NCBI GenBank assembly: GCA_045533195.1
Contig: JAZSHI010000028.1
Coordinates: forward strand, 1-30,503
Length of the DNA stretch: 30,503 nt
Direction of reading: 5' to 3'
Source: SIG607 sp045533195
GTDB lineage: Bacteria > Bacillota > Clostridia > Oscillospirales > Acutalibacteraceae
In this document: positions 13,390 to 21,610 of the stretch, piece by piece
Position numbering within the stretch: position 1 is the first letter of the stretch
How the letters are laid out: each line of letters opens with the position of its first letter
Made by a program: the position numbers and the translations under genes
The notes under the pieces: model-generated
What the model saw: only the letters and a program-made list of their open reading frames with translations
What the model was told of the DNA's origin: nothing
Databases searched by the model: none

Positions 13390-14544
13390 ATGGCGCTTGT
13401 GATGAATAATTCTATGGGTAATCGGTGCAAAACTGATGCTAACGGTGAAAAGAAAATTCGTATTGGCATTATCGGTACAGGCTCAATTTCCACTTCTCAT
13501 ATCAGGGCTTATCTTGACCAGTCGGACGTTCAAATTGTGGCAGGCTGCGACCTTATTGAAGGCAAGGCAAAGGCAAAGTTTGAGGATATGGGGGTAGAGG
13601 GTGCCAAGTACTTTACCGATTATAAAGAAATGATAAACACAGTAGAAATGGATGCGATTTCTGTTTGCACATATAACTGTACCCATGCCCAGTGCACTAT
13701 ATATGCTCTTGAACACGGTCTTAACGTACTCTTAGAGAAGCCTTTCACAGTAACTCTTAATGAAGCTGTTGAGGTTATGAAGGCGGAAAAGAAGAGCGGT
13801 AAAATTGTGTCTGTTGGTTTTCAACCCAGATTTGATGATAATATGCAGAAGATTAAGGAGATTGTTCAGTCAGGTGAGCTTGGCAGAATATATTATGTTC
13901 AGACAGGCGGAGGCCGTCGTCACGGTATTCCTGTTTTAAAGACAGAAACCTTTATTGAAAAAGATAAGGCAGGTTATGGTGCGCTGGGCGATATCGGATG
14001 CTATTCTATTGACCTTGTTATGAATGCACTGGGACACCCTAAACCTCTTACTGTTACGGGCACTGCTACCGACTACTTCGGTAAAACTCCTGAAGCATAC
14101 GCTCAGGTTGGAAAGCCCGAATGTGCCGAGAAGTTCAGCGTTGATGACTTTGCTTCGGCATATATTCGTCTTGAAGGCGGGATTATACTGGATTTTCGTA
14201 TTGCGTGGTATATGCATCTAGATACCTCGGGTGATACTATAATTATGGGTACAAAGGGTTCGCTGCGAATTCCTTCGACAGAATGTTGGGGCAGTTCCTT
14301 CTCCACTCCTATGACCATTTATCACGACGTATCAGGTGTTCCTACCGCAACTACCGTACCTCTTCTTCCTGAAACTACTGACCTTTGGAACAGAAAAATT
14401 CGTTCTTTCCTTGATGCCTGTATTAACGGCACCAAAGCTCCCGTTCCTACCGATGAGATTATTTATAATCAAGCTATTCTTGACGGTATTAGCCGTTCAA
14501 GCAAACTTGGCAAAGAGGTAAAAATTCAAATTCCCGAAATTTAA
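13390..14544 (+). CDS. Gfo/Idh/MocA family oxidoreductase
   Basis: 384 residues. The N-terminal Rossmann fold has GIIGTGSIS (26-34) for NAD(P), preceded by a 22-residue extension that is unusual for the family but follows the best ribosome site (GGGAGGA, then ATG). 'LLEKPFTVT' with EKP at 116-118 supplies the conserved catalytic-region lysine. The C-terminal half is the GFO_IDH_MocA alpha/beta domain ('GELGRIYYVQTGGGRR', 'GALGDIGCYSIDLVMNALG'), containing the D..H-type region as 'GDIGCYSID', where the usual histidine is absent. Such enzymes oxidise or reduce sugars, sugar phosphates or cyclitols; the substrate is unknown. It lies downstream of repeat copy 2. The promoter is uncertain (a TATAAT at 13336 has no good -35). 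Confidence 0.88.
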   Translation: MALVMNNSMGNRCKTDANGEKKIRIGIIGTGSISTSHIRAYLDQSDVQIVAGCDLIEGKAKAKFEDMGVEGAKYFTDYKEMINTVEMDAISVCTYNCTHAQCTIYALEHGLNVLLEKPFTVTLNEAVEVMKAEKKSGKIVSVGFQPRFDDNMQKIKEIVQSGELGRIYYVQTGGGRRHGIPVLKTETFIEKDKAGYGALGDIGCYSIDLVMNALGHPKPLTVTGTATDYFGKTPEAYAQVGKPECAEKFSVDDFASAYIRLEGGIILDFRIAWYMHLDTSGDTIIMGTKGSLRIPSTECWGSSFSTPMTIYHDVSGVPTATTVPLLPETTDLWNRKIRSFLDACINGTKAPVPTDEIIYNQAILDGISRSSKLGKEVKIQIPEI

Positions 14545-14550
14545 AAACAA

Positions 14551-14585
14551 AATGACCTAAACCAATAGAGTTTAGGTCATTTTTT
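14551..14585. terminator. Bidirectional terminator (oxidoreductase gene and 6S RNA)
   Basis: AATGACCTAAAC (14551-14562) pairs perfectly with GTTTAGGTCATT (14570-14581). T-runs lie on both sides: TTTTTAAA on plus, TTTGTTTTTAA on minus. On the minus strand it falls directly after the predicted 6S RNA. Confidence 0.88.
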
Positions 14586-14589
14586 AAAT

Positions 14590-14781
14590 ACTTGCAGTCC
14601 CACTCTGCCGTAATGGGCGATTGATAACCTGCGGTTTAGCAGGTGGGTGCCAGCCGAACGGTTTTGTGCTTCCAACGTCCGAAAAAAATCGGGAGGCCTG
14701 CATACCCGCCGTTCGAGCAACGGCCCCTATTAATAAGGTTGTAGGGTTATAATAGCCACGGTCCGCGAACAGAGCAGGACA
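14590..14781 (-). ncRNA. ssrS: Probable 6S RNA
   Basis: About 190 nt between convergent genes, strong in secondary structure and GC-richer than its flanks. On the minus strand the ends pair over 11 positions (GTCCTGCTCTG at 14770-14780 with CAGAGTGGGAC at 14597-14607), including one U-G and one G-U pair. On the plus strand those two become C-A and A-C mismatches, so the minus strand is the RNA strand. GUUCGC follows the 5' closing stem, as in E. coli 6S. The interior offers a central bubble with an ACCUGC/GCAGGU hairpin on its 3' side and a long terminal stem (CGAACGG/CCGUUCG). A terminator follows. 6S RNA sequesters sigma-70/A RNA polymerase. The promoter is not clear and may lie in the end of the DUF1292 gene. 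Confidence 0.65.
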
Positions 14782-14786
14782 GAAAA

Positions 14787-15098
14787 TTATTTATCTTCTA
14801 TTTCGTAAAAATCGGAAAGACGGTCAGAAAAAGCATCGGCTACGGTTTCGTATTCGTCGTCATCTTCAATTTCGCTGTAGAAAAATTCGCCGTCTTCCTC
14901 CTCTTCCTTAACAATTACGAGTTCGCCCGAATCGTCAAGCATTTCCTTGGGGTCTTCATAAACGGGAATAAGAGCAAGATAAGAACCGCTGTCAATATCA
15001 AGTCTGTCAAGAACCTCAAAGTTATATTCGTTACCGTCTTCATCGGTAAGGTTAATAAGGTCGGGGGTATAGTCTTCGTTTTTAATATTTTCGCTCAC
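14787..15098 (-). CDS. DUF1292 family acidic protein
   Basis: 103 residues from the GTG at 15098, chosen because AAGGAG lies 8 bases upstream; the in-frame GTG at 15107 overlaps that site. The protein is highly acidic. 'LINLTDEDGNEYNFEVLDRLDIDSGSYLAL' (in pieces: LTDEDGNEYNFEVLD, then SGSYLALIP) is the DUF1292 signature, followed by 'ELVIVKEEEEDGE'. B. subtilis YrzB belongs to this family, whose biochemical role is unknown. It is cytoplasmic. The 6S RNA lies immediately downstream on the same strand, so read-through could link them. The promoter is at 15130-15158. Confidence 0.85.
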   Translation of the reverse strand: MSENIKNEDYTPDLINLTDEDGNEYNFEVLDRLDIDSGSYLALIPVYEDPKEMLDDSGELVIVKEEEEDGEFFYSEIEDDDEYETVADAFSDRLSDFYEIEDK

Positions 15099-15129
15099 GT
15101 AAAACACTCCTTACTTTAAATCTATAAAT

Positions 15130-15158
15130 ATTTTACCCTTAAATTGCTTTTTAGTCAA
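15130..15158 (-). promoter_or_regulatory. Sigma-A promoter of the DUF1292 gene
   Basis: On the minus strand, TTGACT (15153-15158), 17 bp, TAAAAT (15130-15135). Confidence 0.75.
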
Positions 15159-15167
15159 TAGTATTTC

Positions 15168-15196
15168 TTGAAATAATCCCTAAATAGTGGTATATT
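15168..15196 (+). promoter_or_regulatory. Sigma-A promoter of the HAD-MFS-comEB operon
   Basis: TTGAAA (15168-15173), 17 bp, TATATT (15191-15196), divergent from the DUF1292 promoter and only 10 bp away. Confidence 0.7.
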
Positions 15197-15229
15197 ATAT
15201 TTTAAGAAATAGGAAGGATAATTGATATA

Positions 15230-15898
15230 ATGATCAGAGCAGTTTTGTTTGATTTGGACGGTACTTTAGTTAATACGGTAAAAGACTTAAATACTGCCGT
15301 AAATTTTGTTTTAGAAAAGCACGGTCACAGTCGTGTAAAGGAAGCGGACTTTGTTAAAATGATAGGCAAGGGAAATGAATATATGATGCGTTCTGCTTTG
15401 CCCGAGGAAAAGAAAAAAGACAGAGAATACGTACTCAGTCTTCGCGGTGAGTTTTTCGATTATTATAAAAACCACTGCGCCGATAAGTCCTGCCTTTATG
15501 ACGGAATAAAGGAACTGCTTACTTCCCTTAAAAAAGAGGATATTCTACTTGCTATTGTAACCAATAAGGCGCAGAGTATGACAGATGTCCTTGTTCCTAA
15601 GCTTTTTTTAAAGGATACCTTTTCGGCTGTTATAGGTCAGCGTGACGGTGTGCCTACAAAACCCGAACCTCATATGCCCTTTCTTGCTATGAGCGAAATG
15701 GATGTAAATCCCGATGAATGTCTTTTTGTAGGTGATTCAGGCGTGGATATGAGCACAGGTAAAAACTGCGGTAATATTCCCGTAGGTGTTACCTGGGGTT
15801 ATAGAGAAAAGGATGAACTTATAAATAACGGAGCAAGATTTACTGTCCAAAGGCCTGAGGAAATTTTAGGGATAATAAGGAACATAAATCAATGCTAA
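15230..15898 (+). CDS. HAD-superfamily phosphatase, phosphoglycolate-phosphatase-like
   Basis: 222 residues. The catalytic motif DLDGT (8-12) contains the nucleophile D8 and acid/base D10. A helical cap (about 15-90) is of the C1 type, as in phosphoglycolate phosphatase Gph and PpaX. 'LAIVTNKAQ' is motif II, 'KPEP' gives the motif III lysine and 'CLFVGDSGVDMSTGKNCG' is motif IV with its acidic pair. Substrate could be phosphoglycolate, pyrophosphate or a sugar phosphate and is not decided by these motifs. It is the first gene of a tight operon: its last 7 bases overlap the MFS gene. Confidence 0.88.
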   Translation: MIRAVLFDLDGTLVNTVKDLNTAVNFVLEKHGHSRVKEADFVKMIGKGNEYMMRSALPEEKKKDREYVLSLRGEFFDYYKNHCADKSCLYDGIKELLTSLKKEDILLAIVTNKAQSMTDVLVPKLFLKDTFSAVIGQRDGVPTKPEPHMPFLAMSEMDVNPDECLFVGDSGVDMSTGKNCGNIPVGVTWGYREKDELINNGARFTVQRPEEILGIIRNINQC

Positions 15899-17058
15899 GC
15901 TATACATATACAAAAATATCCTGTTATATGGGATATTTTGTTCAGGCTATAGCTTGTTGTTTTTTGCCCCTATTATTTGTAGTATTTCAGGAAAGCTATA
16001 ATATAAGTTATGAAAAACTTGGCAGACTTATGTTCGTTTGCTTTGTTATACAGATTTTTGTGGATTTAATATCGGTTAAGCTTGTGAAGATACTAGGATA
16101 TAGAATTCTTGCAGTTGCTTCGCAGGTTTTTGCGGTGACAGGTTTTCTTTCTTTGGCAATTCTTCCCAAAATTATACCCGCCTATACAGGAATAACCTGC
16201 GCTGTAGTTATCTACTCTATAGGAAGCGGATTTATTGAGGTTATAGTTTCTCCCATTATGGAGTATCTTCCCACTAAAGACAAATCAGGGAATATGGCGC
16301 TGCTTCATTCCTTTTTTTGCTGGGGCGAGGTTTTTGTAGTTATTATAACCACCTTGCTTATAAAATTTTTGGGAAAAGATAACTGGTTTTACATTGCGGC
16401 TTTGTGGGCTATAATTCCCCTTGCAGTTTTGGTTATGTTTTGCTTTGTGCCTATTGTTGAACCTAAAGAACAACAATCGACAGATTTTAAAAATCTTTTG
16501 CGTTCCCCCACATTTACTGTAATGTTTCTGATTATGTTTTTGTCGGGCGCAAGTGAAATATCTGTGGGCAACTGGATGTCTGCCTTTGCAGAACAGTCTT
16601 TGCATCTTCCTAAATTAGTAGGAGATTTCGTTGGCCCGTGTCTTTTTGCCGCCTGTATGGGTGTAGGCAGAGTTATATTCTCCTTCTTTGGAGATAAGGT
16701 CAAAATGGAAAGGGTTTTGCTCTATTTTGCAATTTTTACCACCTTTTGCTATCTTGTTTTAGCCCTCGGTAAAAATCCTTTTGTAAACCTTGTTGCAGGG
16801 GTGCTTGTAGGCTTTGGTGTTTCGGTAATGTGGCCGGGTTCCTTAAGTCTGGGTGCAAAAAAATTTCCGAGCGGAGCTACGGCAATGTTTGCTTTACTTG
16901 CCCTTTTCGGTGACGTAGGTTGTTCCTTTGGACCTTGGGCAACGGGAATTGTAGCAGACGGTAGCGGACTTAATCAAGCATTTTTATTCGGAACGCTGTT
17001 TCCGTTTTCAATGGTAATAATACTTATACTTTTGAACAGAAAGAAGGCAAAAAAATGA
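15892..17058 (+). CDS. Major facilitator superfamily transporter
   Basis: 388 residues with about 12 hydrophobic helices and a hydrophilic central loop near residue 190 ('VEPKEQQSTDFKNLLRS'). 'SGASEISVGNWMSAFAEQ' and the Gly-rich 'AACMGVGRVIFSFFGDKVKMER' in the second half fit the MFS loop pattern G-x-x-x-D-(R/K). The set resembles FucP/sugar-type carriers, but no substrate residues are diagnostic. It overlaps the HAD gene by 7 bases and comEB by 4, so the three are translationally coupled. Together with a HAD phosphatase this may point to a phosphorylated or sugar-like cargo (inference). Confidence 0.85.
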   Translation: MLSYTYTKISCYMGYFVQAIACCFLPLLFVVFQESYNISYEKLGRLMFVCFVIQIFVDLISVKLVKILGYRILAVASQVFAVTGFLSLAILPKIIPAYTGITCAVVIYSIGSGFIEVIVSPIMEYLPTKDKSGNMALLHSFFCWGEVFVVIITTLLIKFLGKDNWFYIAALWAIIPLAVLVMFCFVPIVEPKEQQSTDFKNLLRSPTFTVMFLIMFLSGASEISVGNWMSAFAEQSLHLPKLVGDFVGPCLFAACMGVGRVIFSFFGDKVKMERVLLYFAIFTTFCYLVLALGKNPFVNLVAGVLVGFGVSVMWPGSLSLGAKKFPSGATAMFALLALFGDVGCSFGPWATGIVADGSGLNQAFLFGTLFPFSMVIILILLNRKKAKK

Positions 17059-17534
17059 AAAGAGAAAACTATATAAACTGGGACGAATACTTTATGGGTA
17101 TTGCAATACTGTCAGCTCAGCGCAGTAAAGATCCTTCTACGCAGGTAGGCGCCTGTATTGTGAGCAGTGAAAATAAAATACTGTCGGTAGGCTATAACGG
17201 TATGCCCAGAAACTGTGATGACGATATTTATCCTTGGGATAGAGAGGGCGACGAGCTTAATACAAAATATATGTTTGTATGCCATGCCGAGCTTAATGCT
17301 ATTCTTAACTATTCCGGCTCTAATTTAAAGGGCAGTAAGGTTTACGTAACCCTTTTTCCTTGTAATGAATGTGCAAAGGCACTTATTCAAAGCGGAGTGA
17401 GTGAGGTTATTTACTATAGCGATAAGTATAGTGATTCTTTTTCAACCCTTGCCGCGAAGCGTATGTTTGAAAGCGCAGGCATAAAAATGACCGCCTATAA
17501 ACAAAGCGGTAAGGAAATTAATGTTAAACTTTAG
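17055..17534 (+). CDS. comEB: dCMP deaminase (ComEB-like)
   Basis: 159 residues. The cytidine/deoxycytidylate deaminase zinc site is complete: HAE at 77-79 (zinc His and catalytic Glu) and PCNEC at 102-106 (two zinc Cys). 'DPSTQVGACIVSSENKILSVGYNGMP' (in pieces: DPSTQVGACIV and VGYNGMPRNC) is the substrate-binding region of dCMP deaminases. The enzyme turns dCMP into dUMP for thymidylate synthesis. The length is normal. The ATG overlaps the stop of the MFS gene (4 bases), so it is the third gene of the operon. Confidence 0.93.
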   Translation: MKRENYINWDEYFMGIAILSAQRSKDPSTQVGACIVSSENKILSVGYNGMPRNCDDDIYPWDREGDELNTKYMFVCHAELNAILNYSGSNLKGSKVYVTLFPCNECAKALIQSGVSEVIYYSDKYSDSFSTLAAKRMFESAGIKMTAYKQSGKEINVKL

Positions 17535-17707
17535 GTAAAAATATCATCCGCGCACTGCTTACCGATAATATGCAAAAGCCTGATTTTGTGGATAAGCACG
17601 ACCATTTCCGTAACAGTCAGCCAAACAGCGAATGGAGAAGCTGTCTTGCTCATGGCGAAAAAATCGGTCTTGGAACTACAGAGTATGAACTTATAGAAAT
17701 GAAATAA
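17528..17707 (+). pseudogene. Orphan ORF tail after comEB, possible gene remnant
   Basis: The +1-shifted frame is open from 17528 to TAA at 17705-17707 and gives a protein-like sequence with pieces 'KNIIRALLTDNMQKPDFVDKH', 'HFRNSQPNSEWRS' and 'CLAHGEKIGLGTTEYELIEMK' (each cut for length). The first ATG is at 17570 and has no ribosome site, so a 45-residue product is possible but doubtful. The balanced composition and a terminator right after the stop suggest the 3' end of a gene whose start was lost, perhaps by deletion at the comEB border. I do not recognise the family. Confidence 0.4.
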
Positions 17708-17711
17708 AAAG

Positions 17712-17745
17712 AAAGCAGATAGTTCTCAGCTATCTGCTTTTTCTT
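17712..17745. terminator. Bidirectional terminator
   Basis: AAAGCAGATAG (17712-17722) pairs with CTATCTGCTTT (17730-17740) around TTCTCAG, with a T-run on plus and an A-run on the left for minus. It closes the HAD-MFS-comEB and thrC-thrB operons. Confidence 0.88.
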
Positions 17746-18628
17746 ATATCACTTTTGCGCCTTCATTATCTACGGGAAGGTTTAAAACCTGCCAGTTAAG
17801 ATTTTTTTCTTTAAGCGCCTTTTCGATATTTTCGGCAAAACTGTCGTTATCTGTAATGCAAAGGCAGGTGGGACCTGCGCCGCTCAGACAAAAGGATACA
17901 GCGCCTAAATCTAATGCGATTTTTTCTGCCTCGTCATATCCTTTTATAAGACCTCTTCTGTAGGGCTGGTGGAGTTTATCCTTTAGTGAAATGGAAATAA
18001 GCTCTTTATTGCCTGTTTCAAGGGCTTTAAGAAGTACTGCAAGGTGGGATGAATTAAATATCGCATCCTTAAAGGAAATTTCCTTTGGCAGAACGCTTCT
18101 TGCAACACTTGTAAGAAGCTCAAAATCGGGAACAAGGGCAACAAATTTTAAGGACGGATGAATGGTATAGGGAACGGAATAGGGAATACCGTCTTGGGTG
18201 AGGGAAGCGGTAAGACCGCCGTAAATTGCAGGAGAAAGGTTGTCGGGATGACCTTCTATTTCATTACATATTTTTAGCAATTCTTCCTTTGATAAGGTGT
18301 TTCCCCAAAAGTGATTTGCCGCCACCGCACCTGCAACTATTAAAGCGGCGCTGCTGCCTAGCCCTCGGGAAACGGGGACAGATATACTGTCAAAGGAAAT
18401 ATTAACACAGGGAATATCCTTTTTTAAGTATGTATAAACATCATTAAAACCTATGTAAGCGAGATTGTCTTCGTTTGCGTACTTTTCGTTACAGTTGCTA
18501 AAGGAAAGACCTTCGCCGCAAAGTGTAAAGGTTAATGTGTTGTATAGAGTAAATGCACATCCGACAGAATCAAAGCCGGGGCCTAAATTAGCGGTGGTAG
18601 CAGGAACTCGGACAGTACACTTTACCAT
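17744..18628 (-). CDS. thrB: Homoserine kinase
   Basis: 294 residues, normal for ThrB. GHMP-kinase motif 1 is 'VPATTANLGPGFDSVG' (8-23), motif 2 'PVSRGLGSSAA' (85-95) is the ATP phosphate loop, and 'LSGAGPTCLCI' near the C-terminus is motif 3. It phosphorylates L-homoserine with ATP to O-phosphohomoserine, the substrate of the upstream gene product. Its start overlaps the end of thrC by 7 bases, implying coupled translation. No aspartate kinase or homoserine dehydrogenase gene is in the window. Confidence 0.95.
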   Translation of the reverse strand: MVKCTVRVPATTANLGPGFDSVGCAFTLYNTLTFTLCGEGLSFSNCNEKYANEDNLAYIGFNDVYTYLKKDIPCVNISFDSISVPVSRGLGSSAALIVAGAVAANHFWGNTLSKEELLKICNEIEGHPDNLSPAIYGGLTASLTQDGIPYSVPYTIHPSLKFVALVPDFELLTSVARSVLPKEISFKDAIFNSSHLAVLLKALETGNKELISISLKDKLHQPYRRGLIKGYDEAEKIALDLGAVSFCLSGAGPTCLCITDNDSFAENIEKALKEKNLNWQVLNLPVDNEGAKVI

Positions 18629-20091
18629 TTTTCTTCCGCCACCTTTTTTAATACGTAATCGGTAAGTTCATTCTTTTCAATAACGTCGCTGTGAAGTACC
18701 TTTTTACTTTCAAGTCCCGAAAGATTCTTAGGAATGGGAACGTTTGTCAGGGTGTTTATCTGTTCCATTACTCTGAACTCGTTGCTATCGGGGGTAATGC
18801 CTAAAGCGGAAAGCACAGCTACGGGGAACTTATAGGGAGATGCGGTGGAAAGAACAACGGTCTTGCCTTCATAATTTCCGTCAAGTGCGGCGCGGAAAGC
18901 AACTGCAGTATGGGTATCACAAAGATAACCGTTGTTATCGTAAACCTCTTTTATGGTTTTAAGTGTAATTTCATCATCGCAATATGCGGCAACAAAGGTT
19001 TCTTTAAGGGAATTTAAAATGCTGTCGCTGACCTTATAATAGCCTTTTGTATTAAGGTCATTCATATAACCTGCAACCTCCTGCGCATTGCCGTCGGATA
19101 ATAAATATAAAAGACGTTCAAGGTTGCTGGAAACAAGAATATCCATAGAGGGAGAAACGGTTTTATAAAACTCTCTGCGTTTATCATAAAGACCTGTATT
19201 TATAAAATCGGTAAGTACGTTATTGGCATTAGAAGCGCAGATAAGCTTATTTACGGGAAGTCCCATACATTTAGCAAAGTAACCTGCAAGAATATCACCG
19301 AAGTTGCCTGTAGGAACAACAAAGTTGATTTTATCGCCTATTTCAATCTCGCCCATACGAACAAGAGAAGCATAAGCGGTAAAGTAATAGACTACCTGAG
19401 GAGCAAGTCTGCCTATGTTTATGGAATTTGCACTTGAAAAATCAACGGCATCATACCCCATTTTCTTAAAGTCGGCAAAGGCATTTTTTACACCTGTCTG
19501 AGCGTCGTCAAAGTTTCCCTTTACGGCGCAAACCTTTACGTTGTTACCCTCTTGGGTTACCATCTGAGCCTTCTGTACGGCACTTACACCGCCGTCGGGA
19601 TAGAAAACAATAATTCTGATACCATCTACGTCATGGAAGCCTTCAAGAGCGGCCTTGCCTGTGTCACCGCTTGTAGCGGTAAGAATAACGGTGTCTTTTT
19701 GGACGCCTAACTTTTCTCTTGCTTTGGTCATAAGACGGGGGAGCATCGAAAGAGCAACGTCCTTGAATGCGCTTGTGGGACCTCTGAAAAGCTCAAGCAC
19801 AAAGTTATCGCCAACCTTAACTACAGGGGTTAATTCATCGGTTTCAAATCTTCCTCTGTATGCCTTTTCAACCATTTCGTGCATTTCTTCATCGGTAAAA
19901 TCATCAAGAAGCACACTGAGGATTTTTTCGGCGGTTTCCATAGAAGAAAGGTTTAATACGCTCTTATAATCAAAATTAAGGGAATTAAAGTCGCTGAGCA
20001 TAAAAAGGCCGCCGTCGTCGGCTATGCCCTTTACTACGGCTTTTTCGGAATTAACTTTTTCGTTGTTGTTTCTTGTACTCTGATAAATCAT
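18622..20091 (-). CDS. thrC: Threonine synthase
   Basis: 489 residues, the longer microbial form. 'GPTSAFKDVALSML' includes the PLP lysine K110. 'TATSGDTGKAALEGF' is the phosphate-binding loop, and 'VPTGNFGDILAGYFAKCMGLP' (in pieces: VPTGNFGDILAG, YFAKCMGLP) is also typical. It converts O-phosphohomoserine to L-threonine. GGAGAAAAG precedes the ATG and its promoter is at 20124-20152. The order is thrC then thrB. No T-box or threonine attenuator fits in the 57 bases separating it from the MATE gene. Confidence 0.95.
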   Translation of the reverse strand: MIYQSTRNNNEKVNSEKAVVKGIADDGGLFMLSDFNSLNFDYKSVLNLSSMETAEKILSVLLDDFTDEEMHEMVEKAYRGRFETDELTPVVKVGDNFVLELFRGPTSAFKDVALSMLPRLMTKAREKLGVQKDTVILTATSGDTGKAALEGFHDVDGIRIIVFYPDGGVSAVQKAQMVTQEGNNVKVCAVKGNFDDAQTGVKNAFADFKKMGYDAVDFSSANSINIGRLAPQVVYYFTAYASLVRMGEIEIGDKINFVVPTGNFGDILAGYFAKCMGLPVNKLICASNANNVLTDFINTGLYDKRREFYKTVSPSMDILVSSNLERLLYLLSDGNAQEVAGYMNDLNTKGYYKVSDSILNSLKETFVAAYCDDEITLKTIKEVYDNNGYLCDTHTAVAFRAALDGNYEGKTVVLSTASPYKFPVAVLSALGITPDSNEFRVMEQINTLTNVPIPKNLSGLESKKVLHSDVIEKNELTDYVLKKVAEEKW

Positions 20092-20123
20092 TTTCTTTTC
20101 TCCGTTTTGGTTTATATATAGTA

Positions 20124-20152
20124 ATTATATATCTTTACTATGTTTTTTTCAA
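20124..20152 (-). promoter_or_regulatory. Sigma-A promoter of thrC-thrB
   Basis: On the minus strand, TTGAAA (20147-20152), 17 bp, TATAAT (20124-20129). The -35 overlaps the last codons of the MATE gene. Confidence 0.75.
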
Positions 20153-21537
20153 GTGTTTCTCATAAAGGACGTGGCTTTCTTCATTGTTTTGGTTAGGAAT
20201 ATACTGCTGAGTATCAGGGACATAACCTCGGCAATGGGGAAAGCAAACCATACGAGATTGACGTTTTTGGTAAGGGAAAGTAAAAACGCCGTAGGAATAA
20301 GTACCACAAGCTGACGGCAAACCGAAACAATAAGGGAATAAAAAGGATTGCCGATTGCCTGACATACGCTTCCCGCAATAATACAAAATCCTGCAAAGGC
20401 AAAGTGCAAAGCGATAATTCTGAAGGCGGTCACGCCGATTTTTAAGGTTTGGGCATCAGCTTTAAAGAAGGAAAGCAGAACCTGTGGGAAGGCTTCGAAG
20501 CAAATTAGCCCTGAAACCATAATGGAGACGGCGGTAATAATGGTAAGACGTATAGTCTTTTTAACACGCTCTTCATTTTTTGCGCCATAGTTATAAGCGA
20601 TAATGGGTACCATTCCGTTGTTTAGTCCGAATATTGGCATAAATATAAAGCTTTGAAGCTTAAAGTAAATGCCGAAGACGGTGGTGGCAACAATGGTGAG
20701 ATTGCCTAAAATTAAATTTAGAAGGAAGGTCATAACCGAGCCTATAGACTGCATTACAATGGAGGGGAAGCCCACCTTGTAAATGGTCTTTATTGCCTTT
20801 ATATCGGGACGGAAAATATCTTTTATGCTTAAGGTTATCTCCTTGTTGCTTGTTATGTTCAAAATTATAGCAGCAACGGCGGCAACAATCTGACCGATAA
20901 CCGTTGCAACGGCGGCGCCTCTTACACCTAATTCAGGGAAGGGACCGTAACCGAAAATTAGCAGGGGATCAAAAATAATATTAACAATGGCTCCTATAAG
21001 CTGAGTTACCATAGCAAGTGTCGTTCTGCCTGTTGACTGAAGAAGCCTTTCGAAGCAAAACTGCATAAAAATACCGATGGATGCGCCAAGGCAAATTTGT
21101 ACGTACTGTACTCCGTAAAGCTTAACAAGATTTATATCATACTGTCCTGCAGCATTTGAAAAATCCTGAACTTTGAAGAAGGGGTTAGCGATAGTAAGTC
21201 CCAAAATTGCAAAAACAATAAAACTTAAAAAGGAAAGAAAAATACCTGTATTGGCGGCAGCGTTTGCGCTTTTGAAATTCTTTTCGCCCAGCGACCTTGA
21301 AAGTAAGGCATTTATACCTACTGCGGTACCTGCGCCTACGGCTATCATAAGACTTTGCAAAGGGAAAGCAAGGGAAACAGCCGTAAGACCTTCAATGCTG
21401 TATTTTGCTACGAAGATACTGTCAACTATGTTATAAAGCGCCTGAACAACCATTGAAATCATCATTGGTATCGACATACTGTAAAGAAGTTTGCCAACCG
21501 GCATAACTCCCATTTTATTTTCTTTTTTGAGTTCCAT
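20149..21537 (-). CDS. MATE family efflux transporter
   Basis: About 462 residues with 12 hydrophobic helices in two MatE halves. The first half opens with 'LYSMSIPMMISMVVQALYNIVDSIFV' (in pieces: MSIPMMISMVVQALYN, IVDSIFVAKY), the classic 'P..I...L..YN..D' signature. The second half repeats it as 'VGFPSIVMQSIGSVMTFLLN'. Family members export cationic drugs or metabolites using sodium or proton gradients. The ATG at 21537 is preferred because GGTGA precedes it; an in-frame ATG lies 12 bases upstream. Its promoter spacer contains a perfect palindrome (21584-21600), so it is probably repressor-controlled. It is divergent from the metal-binding lipoprotein gene. Confidence 0.9.
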   Translation of the reverse strand: MELKKENKMGVMPVGKLLYSMSIPMMISMVVQALYNIVDSIFVAKYSIEGLTAVSLAFPLQSLMIAVGAGTAVGINALLSRSLGEKNFKSANAAANTGIFLSFLSFIVFAILGLTIANPFFKVQDFSNAAGQYDINLVKLYGVQYVQICLGASIGIFMQFCFERLLQSTGRTTLAMVTQLIGAIVNIIFDPLLIFGYGPFPELGVRGAAVATVIGQIVAAVAAIILNITSNKEITLSIKDIFRPDIKAIKTIYKVGFPSIVMQSIGSVMTFLLNLILGNLTIVATTVFGIYFKLQSFIFMPIFGLNNGMVPIIAYNYGAKNEERVKKTIRLTIITAVSIMVSGLICFEAFPQVLLSFFKADAQTLKIGVTAFRIIALHFAFAGFCIIAGSVCQAIGNPFYSLIVSVCRQLVVLIPTAFLLSLTKNVNLVWFAFPIAEVMSLILSSIFLTKTMKKATSFMRNT

Positions 21538-21572
21538 TTTTTTCACCATTAAAATACATAATATACTAAATT

Positions 21573-21601
21573 ATTTTATATTATGACATATACTATGTCA
21601 A
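21573..21601 (-). promoter_or_regulatory. Sigma-A promoter of the MATE gene with palindromic operator
   Basis: On the minus strand, TTGACA (21596-21601), 17 bp, TAAAAT (21573-21578). TGACATA-TAC-TATGTCA (21584-21600), a perfect 7+3+7 palindrome, covers most of the -35 and spacer. The regulator is unknown. Confidence 0.7.
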
Positions 21602-21610
21602 GTTTTATTA

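Noticed and set aside
14590..14781. SRP RNA, tmRNA or a tRNA cluster in the structured intergenic region
   Set aside because: No SRP GGAA-tetraloop domain, no tRNA-like acceptor/T-arm pair, and no tag-encoding frame; the long rod with a central bubble fits 6S better.
20092..20160. T-box or threonine attenuator before thrC
   Set aside because: Only 57 bases separate thrC from the MATE gene, and no leader peptide or T-box sequence is present.
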